Source: Macrothele yani (taxonomy: Eukaryota > Arthropoda > Arachnida > Araneae > Macrothelidae). From it: a stretch of DNA of 64,000 nt. Positions 11,083 through 20,045 of this stretch are shown here, in pieces. Location of the stretch: the NCBI GenBank assembly GCA_039090855.1, contig CM077013.1, positions 140,265,240 to 140,329,239 of the forward strand. Direction: 5' to 3'. Positions within the stretch are counted from its first letter, which is position 1; every line of letters starts with the position of its first letter. Made by a program: the position numbers and the translations under genes. Under the pieces are notes generated by a model. That model saw only the letters and a list, made by a program, of their open reading frames with translations, was not told where the DNA came from and did not search any database.

Positions 11083-12506
11083 CACTGCCGGAAAGTGAAA
11101 AAAGAACACCAAGAAGGAATTGGCGGACAATCATGAAATTTACATATGTTAATGGGGTCGAGTTTACGTAGGTGTGATGTCAATTTCGGGACCTACCGGT
11201 GAGTGCTTATGCCACAGCACGGCATAATATGCAAATTATCGTCGGTGGTATTTAAGGAGTACGGCGAAGTGAATGTAATCAGTCGTCAGCGTATGGACAC
11301 GTGCAAAGACCCTGAAGAAGCTGCAATGCCTGGACATGGAAGACGTGTACGATTTCAGCAGTTATCAGACTTTCAGCGAGGTCTTCTAGTCGGATTCTGA
11401 GAGGCCGGGTGGTCGTATCGTCGTATTGCAGATCAAATTGGACGGGAACTATCGGTGGTGGTACGATGGTGGCATAGATGATCCGAGGAACATTCCCACA
11501 CGAGAAGACGTGGAACCGGGAGTCACAGACAGACTGATCGACGCATAAGAAGAGCGGCGTTGTCAAGCAGAACATCCACTGTGACGCAAATCCGAGGTGC
11601 CGTTGCACCTGAGGTGACTGTGCGAACAATCCGCAACCGTCTACTGGATGCAGAACTACGTGCACGTGTGCCTCTGGCATGTGTACCTCTGACTCCAGCC
11701 CACCGTCAGGAACGGCTGCAGTGGTGTCGCCAACGTCTGCACGGGAGAACGCAATGGCGATCTGTCGTGTTCAGCGATGAAAGCAGATTCTGTTCGGGAG
11801 CCTCTGATGGCTGTATGCGTGTTATCAGACGTACAGGGGAACGTCTCCGCCCTTCTTGCATCTGCCAGCGACACACAGGGCCTACACCTGGTCTCCTGGA
11901 GTGGGGAGCGATCAGCTATCACTTCCGTACACAACTAGTGTTAGTACCGGGTACGTTGAACAGCACCTCCTACATCAACAACATCATTCAGCCCGTTGTT
12001 GTGCCATTTGTAAGGTCGGTCCGTTGTGGTGTTTTCCAGCAAGATAACGCACGCCTACACACGGCACGTGCAACGCAACATGCACTTCAGGGTGTGAGAC
12101 AACTTCCATGGCCTGCACGTCCATGGCCTGCACGTTCACCGGATTTGTCCCCCATCGAGCACGTGTGGGATTTTATGGGACAAGGACTTATCTGGTCTCC
12201 ACGGCCAGCCACGATCATCCCCGATTTATGCGTCCAGGTTGAGGATGCTTGCAACTCAATACCCCAAACTTACATCCAACATCTGTATGACAGACTCCAT
12301 GCCAGTGTGACGCAGTTCATGGCGGGTCAACCTCGTACTAACCATGTTACATGGAAATGTTATTTTTCAGTTTACCAGCAAATACAGCTCTATTTTGCCA
12401 TAATGTTTTGATCATGTTATCCTCTGTATTCCGTTATTATGCTGTATAAATTTCGTTGGTATCAGACGTCTCCTTCTTGGTGTTCTTTTTTCACTTTCCG
12501 CCAGTG
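11083..12506 (+). mobile_element. Tc1-like transposon nested in element A
   Basis: TIRs of about 37 bp: left CACTGCCGGAAAGTGAAAAA, right read inward CACTGGCGGAAAGTGAAAAA, both continuing GAACACCAAGAAGGA. TA flanks both sides (11081-11082 and 12507-12508). The host transposase reading frame resumes exactly across the insertion. The near-identical TIRs and long intact ORF make this younger than its host. Confidence 0.95.
11293..12411 (+). pseudogene. Tc1-like transposase with one stop and a frameshift
   Basis: The ATG at 11293 starts MDTCKDPEEAAMPGHGRRVR. The helix-turn-helix part (LSDFQRGLLVGF, then EAGWSYRRIADQIGREL) is broken by an in-frame TGA at 11398-11400, and a frameshift follows near 11480-11520. 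From 11560 to 12411 the frame is open for 283 codons and holds the whole catalytic domain: WRSVVFSDESRFCSG, CGVFQQDNARLHTARA and SPDLSPIEHVWDFMGQ (Asp, Asp, Glu). The direct repeat WPARPWPARSPDL suggests a small in-frame duplication just before the third motif. Only two lesions separate it from an intact gene. As it stands it encodes no full protein. Confidence 0.9.
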
Positions 12507-13610
12507 TAGTTCATACGACACTTTGAATCAAAAATTGCGATCGAGTTTAAGTACGGTGATTGTGGTGGCCAATCAAGATGCTGAACATTTTTTTCCTGAA
12601 ACCACTTTTCCACTTCTTTAGCACGATGACAGGGAGCATTGTCATCTGGAAAAATAAAATTGCCACCATAAAGTCGTCTGGATGATGGTAGCATCTTCTT
12701 TTGTACTATCCAGATGTATTTCTGGGCATTTACTGTACCATCGACAATATGGAGGTTCCCAACGCCATATGCGCACATGCAGCTCCAAACCATGACCCTC
12801 ACCGGATGCTTAACAGTAGTCACTAAGTAATTTGGATGGAATTCTTCATGCTTGAATCTCCTTACATAGGCTCTACTACTCTGATTCCCATTAAGACAAA
12901 ATTTTGATTCATCACTGAAAAGAACATTTTCCCATTGCTTGCTTGTCCATGAGACAAGCTTTTTCTCCACTGAAGTCTACACTGTCTTTGTTTTGCAATG
13001 GTTTACGCCTGCCTTTGCAGCCACGTAAGTCATAGTGATGCAGCCTCCTCCTAACAGTAGATGTACTGTCAGTAACATCTATCCTTTCAGACCATCTTTG
13101 AAGCAATTCAAGTGAAATGAGCCTACTGTCTGCCAAGCTTAGCTTTCTGAGCACTCTGTCTTGCTTGGTTGTAGTGGATCTGGGCCTTCCACTGCAAAAT
13201 ATCAGGTGTCTTTTACTTTCTTCAGTAGCCTAATAACTGTAGATTGATTACAGCCCACTTTTTCAGCAATTTGTCTTGAAGAATATCCTTCTTCATGCAG
13301 ACCACTATTTTTACTCTGTCCACTGTGGTCAACTCTGCAGTTTTAATCATTATTGAGAATTTACACAAATTATACCTTAATAACAAGAAGCGACCACTGC
13401 AATGAGCTAGTAGCTCTGTGTCAACACTTATAAAGGCTGGAGTAGGACTGGGATATAATTAGGAAGCAGCCAATCAGGTAAAAGAATGTCAATGATTGGC
13501 GGTAACAACTGATATGCAGCTAACATGAATTTCAGTGTTTCTCAAACCCCATATTTCATGGAATAACTTTTTTACGGGTCTTTTAGAGGTTATTTTTAAT
13601 GAAAGTTGGT

Positions 13611-13665
13611 TGTCAAATTTTCGAACTAAAGCCTAGTTCGTCATCAGGACTATGTCACTGGAGTA
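13611..13665 (-). ncRNA. hammerhead-ribozyme-like core with consensus bases, P2 3' end
   Basis: On the minus strand: ATAGTC, CTGATGA (13641-13647), one C, a perfect stem GAACTA/TAGTTC with loop GGCTT, GAAA (13619-13622), then ATTTGAC. GTC and GAC form helix I; AATT is self-complementary, fitting a minimal helix III that would form between two molecules. All conserved core bases are present, making this one of the best-preserved hammerheads in the window. Confidence 0.75.
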
Positions 13666-13706
13666 GTTGCTGCCACTCAATTGGAAGAGACCATCCGCAA
13701 TTATCG

Positions 13707-14645
13707 TTAATTGTGGTACTTCTTCTTCTTGCTATTTCGATCCCTTCTTCTAGTTTTCTCTTTACTAAGTTTGACTGGTGGGCGATTATTTTCAGAGTCC
13801 CAATTTATGGAGTGTCCACTTGCTTGTACATGTCTGTCTAGCCCTGTTTTGTTCCCAATGTTCCTAATAGCTGCTTGGTGTTCTTTCATTTGGACCTTAA
13901 TACTTCTCCCTGTTTCTCCTATATAGCTGAGTCCGCAGTTACAGTCGATGCAGTAAATTACTCCTTCCTGCAATTGGATGTCCAATTCTTTTTGCTTTAA
14001 AGCTGGCAGGAATTTCTTTTTTTTGTTATTAAGATCTGGAGCTAGCCTGATATTATATTTTGCTCCGATCCTTTTCAGTTTCTCGAAAAGTCCCTTGTGG
14101 TACGTAATTTTGCTGGTGAATTTGAAGTTGGTTTTCCTGCTTCTTTTTTGGCACTTGTTTAAATATTTTCTCAACATATGGGGAGGGTAATTGTTTTCTG
14201 CCAACATTTCCTTTAATTCTTCTTTGTGAAGATCTTTTTGAGAAGCTGAAGAGACCAGGATTTCAATTTTTTCCAAAAATTGTCTCGCTGTATTCGATTT
14301 AATATAATCAGGGTGGAATGAGCAGAAGTCTAACATCTTCCCTGTGTTGGTGGGTTTTCTAAAAAGCTGAGTGAATATTTTCCCTTCTCTTGAGGTCAAG
14401 GTTAAATCCAGGTAATTGATGCTATGGTCTTTTTCCTGTTCCAGGGTGTACTTCAAGGTATTCTCTAGTAAGTTAAATTCTTCCAGAATCTGAGAGGGTA
14501 GAGATTGGTCCACAGTATCTACTATAATTAGGACATCATCCATGTACCTTACATAGAGAGCAAACAAGGAGGGTTGTATAAGGATTTTTGCCTCTAGTTT
14601 ACTTATATAATAATTTGCTAGCAGAGGTGCTAGTGGAGAACCCAT
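13707..14645 (-). pseudogene. Penelope-like RT/GIY-YIG endonuclease, 5'-truncated
   Basis: An open frame of 312 codons starts inside the reverse transcriptase: MGSPLAPLLANYYISKLEAK (motif B region), then the catalytic box YVRYMDDVLIIVD, thumb sequence, and from about residue 230 the endonuclease CNCGLSYIGETGRS with NKTGLDRHVQASGH. A lysine/arginine-rich tail (KEKTRRRDRNSKKKK) ends it. The upstream finger/palm part is missing, since matching sequence stops near 14700. The frame itself is undamaged, so truncation at insertion rather than decay explains its loss of function. Confidence 0.88.
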
Positions 14646-14929
14646 TGCAAGTCCTGAAGTTTGCCTGTAATATTTCTTTCCAAACTGGAAGAAATTATTC
14701 TTTTAGAGGTTATTTTTTTCATTAAAAATAACCTCTAAAAGACCCGTAAAAAAGTTATTCCACAATCACTATGAATAGAGGTGCCATAAATGCATTTACA
14801 ACCCATATTTTATGTCATATATTCAGAATACAAGTAGCTACAGGAAAAACTAAGACGTTTTTGAAATTTCCATTGAATTTTGCATTTAACGACATATAAA
14901 GGATAAAATAACTGCAGATTAATCTATAT

Positions 14930-15296
14930 TTTCAGGTTACTCACCTTTATTCCCTAAATCTTTTAGGAGGTTTTCGTCTCTACACATTTCCAACACGTAT
15001 TTTTTCTTATTTACATCGTGATTCGAGGCCGCAAAAAAAAAAATCATTTTCAACTTACACAAACTTCACTCCCCTCCCTTCATTTCCCTACGGCCAAATT
15101 CAGATGATGCAATACTTTTAGGGAAATGAAGGGAGGGGAGTTATTAAGTTTGCGTGAGTTGAATTTTTTTTTTTTTTTTTTTTTTTTTTTGCGGCCTCGA
15201 ACCACGATGTAAATAAGAAAAATACGTGTTGGAAATGTGTAGAGACGAAAACCTCCTAAAAGATTTAGGGAATAAAGGTGAGTAACCTGAAAATAT
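14930..15296. repeat. long foldback (inverted repeat) within element A
   Basis: Arms of about 180 bp: the left begins AATCTATATTTTCAGGTTAC near 14930 and the right ends with its complement near 15296. Matching continues through TTTTAGGAGGTTTTCGTCTC and GCGGCC to GGGAAATGAAG at the turn. The loop of about 30 bp contains GATGATGCAATACTTTT, nearly identical to part of element A's own terminal repeat (GTGATGCAATACTTTTGC). A T-run in the right arm is much longer than its A-run partner. No coding sequence is present; it behaves like a foldback MITE. Confidence 0.85.
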
Positions 15297-15685
15297 AGAT
15301 TATTTAAATAGCACGTGAATAATTAAGCAGCTAGATGACATTTGACATTTGCAATGCTGTATGAATATATAACTGCAAATTAGTTAGTTAAAAAAAGAGG
15401 TACACTTAAAAATTCAAAGTTTTTGCAGGTGATGCAATACTTTTGCATACCACTGTTAAGTTAAGTTTTTCCTACGTTAAAAATGGTATCTTTCTGTCCA
15501 CTACCTGAATGTGTGGCCAAGAAGGCTGTACCTAAAAATGTGTCAGAAATGAAACAAAATGCAAGACAAAAGTTTTTACACAGATCCTACAGTAATGTGT
15601 AATATGGCATAAAATAATACATACTTGGAAATAAATTCATTTTAGGTACAAAGAACAGTTTTAGCCAGTTAAAAGTGTAATTTAC

Positions 15686-15847
15686 CTCGTGTCATTTGCA
15701 GGACTGTGCTCTTTCTTTAACAAAACACATACTCCTTTATGTCCTAGAGCTTGAAAATAGCACAACTTTCCTTGAATCTCAATATCTGAATAATCTGGGC
15801 ACAAGTACTTATTTAAACAGTTATTTATGGATGTTTTTTCATGTACT
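15686..15847 (-). CDS. possible internal exon of an unidentified host gene
   Basis: A minus-strand segment of 162 bp is open and framed by splice-like signals: upstream a pyrimidine-rich stretch ending TTATGCATTTCAG, downstream ACGAG followed by GTAAAT. It would encode VHEKTSINNCLNKYLCPDYS, a middle part, and a C-terminal end KKEHSPANDTR. One base precedes the first whole codon and two follow the last. The composition (Cys, charged residues) looks protein-like and does not match any transposon protein I know. The family was not recognised. A spurious ORF is possible because it is only 54 codons; transcript or homologue evidence would settle it. Confidence 0.4.
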
Positions 15848-15932
15848 CTGAAATGCATAAAGTGTAAGAAGGAATTAGTGTTACACAACAAAGTTTTATG
15901 TGAGAATGAATGTTAAGAAAGTTTCTAACACA

Positions 15933-16026
15933 GGGTATCTACTAAATTTGGAAAACACAATTTTATGATCAATAAGAAATTTTCACGACTACTTTTAAAA
16001 GATATCAGAATGCCGTATACATACCT

Positions 16027-16068
<42 letters not shown>

Positions 16069-16711
16069 ACACATTAAAGAGAGGTAACACTCCTCCCTCT
16101 TTTTTCATCTACAGAAAAAGCACCTCCTGCTGTTCTGCTGGTAACAAAAAAACTATTCATACTTTGAGTGCACTTAAAACCAAGCTGAAATGCTCACCAT
16201 TTCACTACAAGTTTTCATTAGATGCCCTTTAACATTTATGCCTGAAAAATGGCTCGACTCCACAAGTAGCATAATTTAAATTGCTAAATTGATCTTGAAA
16301 TTGCATAAACAACTTTATGTACATGCCTTTTTATGCTAAGACATTTTTTGCTCTATCAGTTTTCTTTGTGGAGGGAACAAATGCCCCCTTTTTTTTACAC
16401 TTAAATCATTAGATGGATTGCACCTTATGCTGTCAGACATTTTTTGCTCTATCAGTTTTTCTTGTAGAGGGAACAAATGCTCCCTTTTTTTCTTCTTTGA
16501 CACTTAAATCATTAGATGGAATGCACCTTATGCTGTCAGTGCATGAATAATTACTTATGATTTTTGCCAGAAAATGAAAAATTACTAAAAATAAAAAGAA
16601 ATTCATGATGCCAAAGCAAAATTCGTGACATTTTCTTGACTTTCATTACCTTTTCCTGAATTCGTGACTTTTTCGTGAATTTAATGATTTTCATGACCAG
16701 CAGACACCCTG
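15933..16711. mobile_element. possible non-autonomous hAT-like element
   Basis: The left end CAGGGTATCTACTAAATTTG and the right end, read inward, CAGGGTGTCTGCTGGTCATG share the CAGGGTRTCTRCT terminus typical of some hAT-type MITEs. The flanking 8-mers (TTCTAACA and TTGTGTAA) match only partly as a target duplication. Inside are a CA microsatellite (about 16029-16065) and a tandem duplication of about 100 bp (about 16337-16540, GACATTTTTTGCTCTATCAG twice). No transposase is present. Confidence 0.5.
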
Positions 16712-17239
16712 TTGTGTAACATCAAGTCAGAACACAGTGGTACTAATCTAACAAGACAGCTTACCTTTCCAATAACATGAAAAAAATTAACAACTATTAT
16801 CTCATGATGCACCAGTGGCATATATTCGAGGCTAGCCCAGAGAATGCACAAATAAATTGAATTAAATATACACAAATAAAAGTCAATTAGCAACGGTATT
16901 AAGATATGTCGATGCTTTCGGTGCGGAAAAAAACGTGTGCGGATTCACTTCTTTGACTCAGTCTAGCGAGCGAAAACCAACGGCATAATGAAAGCAGCTC
17001 TTCCAGAGTCTTCGCAATTCTGATACGAAAACCTTCCGTACAATCGCCTGCTAGCGTTTCCATGACAACATGAATCAGCTGGTATAGGGGAATGGGCCAT
17101 TGATTTGGGCAACGGTTCATTCAGAAAAAGAAGACTTAAGACTATCTCAGGCACTCGCATACTCCCGCCCATAAGAGTGTTTCGCGAGAGTTGTTTCAGT
17201 TTTTGTGAAGTGTCAATGAATTAAAATCAGAGATATTAT
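16712..17239. other. no gene recognised
   Basis: The sequence at 16905-17170 is richer in G, C and CpG than its surroundings, with a 73-codon minus-strand ORF (16899-17120) that I cannot match to any family. A promoter or CpG-rich host segment is possible but nothing positive supports it. Confidence 0.35.
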
Positions 17240-17663
17240 ATCTTAAATTTGTGGCTTTGTTGGATTCGAACTGTTTTGATAAATTTTGTGAAAGCTTCCC
17301 TGAACATCTACTGTCAGAAATCAAAGTACTCTAGTGCTTCAAATTTTGTTACAGCTCGACTAAAAAATAAACTGAAGGTCCCTTGATGAATACAAAAACA
17401 AAGCAGTAAGACACATTACGTGTTACATAAAGTTGAAGAAATTCAACATAGTGTTTAGTGAGGTGTACAAATTAGCGGACCTCATATTAAACTTTCCATC
17501 AACAACTGCAACTGCCAAAAGAAGTTTTTCTGCATTAAAAAGAATCAAGATACATTTTAGAGCCACACAAGGACATGCGCATTCAAAAAACTTGGCTGTT
17601 TTGTCAATAGAGAAAGACATTATTTTTAAATATGAAAAAGTACTCAGAAGGAACATTTTATGA
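17240..17663 (+). pseudogene. hAT transposase C-terminal (dimerisation) fragment
   Basis: The open part at 17433-17663 contains VYKLADLILNFPSTTATAKR followed by SFSALKRIK. This is the hAT C-terminal dimerisation region, in which the spacing TATAKRSFSALKRIK is diagnostic. Weak coding similarity extends upstream to about 17240 with stops. It ends with YEKVLRRNIL. The catalytic core and zinc finger are missing. Related domains occur in domesticated ZMYM-type host proteins, but the lack of an upstream frame argues for a dead transposon. Confidence 0.8.
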
Positions 17664-17693
17664 AAACGTAGCACTCAAGTTCACACAAAAGGA

Positions 17694-17800
17694 AAGAAGA
17701 ATGGAGTCCATGTACAAGTAAAGTATTCAGAAGAAGAATGTAGTTCATGTACAAATAAAGTATTCAGAAGAAAAATGGAGTCATGTACAAATAAGTGTTC
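17694..17800. repeat. short tandem repeat, about 42 bp x 2.5-3
   Basis: The text AATGGAGTCCATGTACAAGT, followed by AAAGTATTCAGAAGAA, recurs three times with small changes. 17801-18170 contains no recognised gene. Confidence 0.75.
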
Positions 17801-18174
17801 AAATCGTAATCCTCATAATTTTTTGATATCATGTTAGCAATGGCATGTACCTAAAATTTAAAAAAAGTTACTTCTATTACTTAACAATTAAAAACTAAAT
17901 TTTGCAATTAAAAAAAACAGTACTGGGGGGAGGGGGAGATAGCCCAGGTCTCGGACCCAAGATACGCCACTGTAATGCAGATAGGTCATCTGATACAAAT
18001 ATTGGGGTGTCAGGGGGAAATGGCATTTCTGCATAACACAGTTCCACACTGCAATTATGCATATTTTTGGCGTGGCAGTTTTCCTATGCTGCAAATGACT
18101 GAAAGCGCATAATGTGGGGAATCAAATGAGGCATGAAGCACACGTCATGTTCTATGTGTTTAACTTGTACTGTG

Positions 18175-19925
18175 GTCAATTGCAATGGCTACAAAGTTTG
18201 AAATATTGGCTCTATTGTGACATTACTGGAAACAGGAGTTTACAGCTGCTAAAGTAATCCAGAAAATTAATGAAGTTGAAGGTAAAGGCCTGGTGATTAT
18301 TCAGATTGTGCAAACATGGTTGAGCAAATTTTGCGTCTGGTGACTTGAGCTTGAAAAGAAAGGAAGGTTTAGGTACGCCTTCTGCTGTTGATTCGGATGC
18401 CCTACAAGTGGCTGTAGAAGACAATCCATGAACAAGCACTGGCAAATTACCAGAAGAACTGGGAGGTTCTAAATATACCTTAAACAAAAACAAGCTGCCA
18501 ACGGTAACCGGTAACTCAGGTACAGTTAGCAAATTTTGAGTGAAGCTATTGCAAAATCTAAACTCATTAAAGCGTCTATTATAACAAATTCTAAAAAATG
18601 AATGCGTAACATTTATGACTTCCAGAACAAAAGTACGAAACATTCTAAAAAAGAAATGCCTAAAATTTATCATGAGCTACTTTACTTCACGCCTTCACGT
18701 TGGATGTGATCAGGTTGCATGTAAACAAAGCGGAAAGAAACACTCGGATCTGGAACCATGTTTTTAATTTTGTATCGCGAAAGACAGACAGGCACACACA
18801 CACAAACTTCCTTTTATTATTATAGATTAAGCAAGTGTTGAGCTAACAGACGCAGTCTTTCCATTTCTTCGTTTTTCAATTCAAACGATTTTTTTAAATT
18901 AATGTTAGTGAGCCGACTTTCATGAAATGGCTCAAGTAAAAGACCATCTAGTTTTAATTGAAATTCCTCAATAACATGGAATTTCAGAAATTAGAAGGCG
19001 TCAAAACCTGACCATGGACGATGTCCAATCGCATGCCAAAAATCACTGTGATACAATGTGTCATGTTGTAGCTATGCCCGAACAACTAATTCTCTCCCGA
19101 GTCTCGTATAGAGAGTGGATTTTTTCTATTATTATTAAAATTGGTCAGTTTTTTAATGATCATATTTTTTATATGACACGACCAATCACCATGATACCAA
19201 CTTCATGTCACTCACCATGCCCTTCCCTTTCTCTACGGCAAGTGTCTCTGCAATCGGCTGAAGATCTTTAGAGGAGATAGGTGACAAACGACCCCTTTTC
19301 CAAAACCCAGAAAAACTCCTAAAACTGCAAGATTTTGGGACGATTATTCCTCAATGACACAGAATTTCGGGAATTGGAAGGCGTCAAAACCTGACCATGG
19401 ACAATGTCCAATTACATGCTAAAAAACACGGTGGTCGGATGTATCATCTCGTACCTATGCCCGAACAACTAATTGTCTCGGGTCTAGTAAAGAGAGCTCC
19501 ACTCAATGAGCACCTGAACAAGATCAGAAAGGTTTGCAGACAATACCATGAAGTGCCTGTTTCATGAGCTCACCTCAGCTAAAGCTCAATGAAGCATCAA
19601 GGTATACAAGGAACTGCTCATAAATCCACACAAGCCTCGATTTATCAAATTAATAGTTACTGGGGATGAAAAATGGACACCATTCCAGATTCTTCACAAT
19701 GGTGGTTGAATAAAGGTGTGAACCAGCTTTACCTACCCCCAAATACTGATGTTTTGAGAAAAAGATCATGCTGTGTATCTGGATAGAATTATGAAGGTGT
19801 AATCCACTTTGAACTCATTCTGAATGGTCAGTCTATCAAAGCCAAACTGTATTCTCAGCCACTGGACAGGATGTATGGCAAACTTTAGTGGAAGTATCCT
19901 GCCTTAGTCAACCATAAGCCAGCAC
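18175..19925 (+). pseudogene. mariner-like transposase relic in two pieces
   Basis: The N-terminal piece (about 18175-18480) reads AAKVIQKINEVEGKGLVI, then SLKRKEGLGTPSAVDSDALQ and LPEELGGSKYTL, corresponding to the mariner helix-turn-helix domain and linker. The catalytic piece (about 19500-19925) reads LPPNTDVLRKRSCCVSG, then NYEGVIHFELILNGQSIKA and LVNHKPALLQQ, the stretch just before the second Asp. The roughly 1 kb between them includes a direct repeat pair (18957-19103 and 19348-19492), so the copy was interrupted. Stops and frameshifts are frequent; no ends were found. Confidence 0.7.
18957..19492. repeat. direct repeat pair of about 140 bp
   Basis: 18957-19103 and 19348-19492 share long blocks, for example GGCGTCAAAACCTGACCATG (about 18997 and 19380) and TATGCCCGAACAACTAATT. 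The spacing is about 390 bp. The repeats are non-coding and unclassified. The sequence at 18780-18830 (ACAGACAGGCACACACACAC, then CTTTTATTATTATAGATTA) resembles a retroelement 3' tail. Confidence 0.7.
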
Positions 19926-19934
19926 TCCTGCAAC

Positions 19935-19974
<40 letters not shown>

Positions 19975-19980
19975 TATCAC
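19935..19980. repeat. CA microsatellite at N1 3' tail
   Basis: A (CA)n run, then TACATATCACTAAG. It abuts the 3' end of the minus-strand N1 retrotransposon, so the repeat probably grew from the element's 3' tail. Confidence 0.85.
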
Positions 19981-20045
19981 TAAGCTGTTCTCTCAGATTC
20001 AGAGGTTAGCTCCAAAAAGAAATACAAAGTTCCAGATATTTTTAC

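Larger units (their letters stand above)
10934..13350 (-). pseudogene. Tc1-like transposase of element A, split by a nested transposon
   Basis: The ATG at 13350 begins MIKTAELTTVDRVKIVVCMK, the helix-turn-helix domain. Coding continues to 12507, is interrupted by the nested Tc1 at 11083-12506, and resumes at 11082 with EKSATEIQLIEDVVQIWNHC, stopping at 10934-10936. The two parts sum to about 993 nt (about 330 residues). The catalytic Asp in NVLFSDESKFCLNG and the second in NFIFPDDNAPCHRAKEV are visible. The third region, DWPPQSPYLNSI, keeps the position but has lost the usual PIE, so the Glu is not obvious. Frameshifts near 13150-13210 and 12950 also disable it. Confidence 0.85.
13560..14765 (-). 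mobile_element. Penelope-like element 3' part (family P2) in element A
   Basis: A PLE coding fragment sits between inverted copies of one terminal sequence: TTTACGGGTCTTTTAGAGGT at about 13571-13590 and its complement at about 14736-14755. A second short inverted copy at 14702-14720 makes a small hairpin at the 5' side. Similar sequence lies outside both ends (CCCATATTTCATG at about 13548 and CCCATATTTTATG at about 14802), which may be a target duplication. Inside is a hammerhead-like core on the coding strand. Confidence 0.75.
10614..15455 (-). mobile_element. Tc1-like transposon (element A) expanded by three insertions
   Basis: Imperfect inverted repeats of about 90 bp define it. The left end starts CAGTGGTGTGCAAAAGTATT (10614) and the right end, read inward, starts CAGTGGTATGCAAAAGTATT (15455); both continue through AATTTTTAAGT and TTTTTTAACTAACTAATTT. 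Subtracting the nested Tc1 (11083-12506), the PLE P2 piece (about 13560-14765) and the foldback (about 14930-15296) leaves roughly 1.85 kb. TA is beside the right end; the left flank has TAATTG, so the left TA is displaced or mutated. Confidence 0.85.

Noticed and set aside
16766..16832. Possible minus-strand exon (LEYMPLVHHEIIVVNFFHVI, donor AAAG|GTAAGC)
   Set aside because: Acceptor is weak, only 22 codons, and its phase does not fit the candidate exon at 15686-15847.
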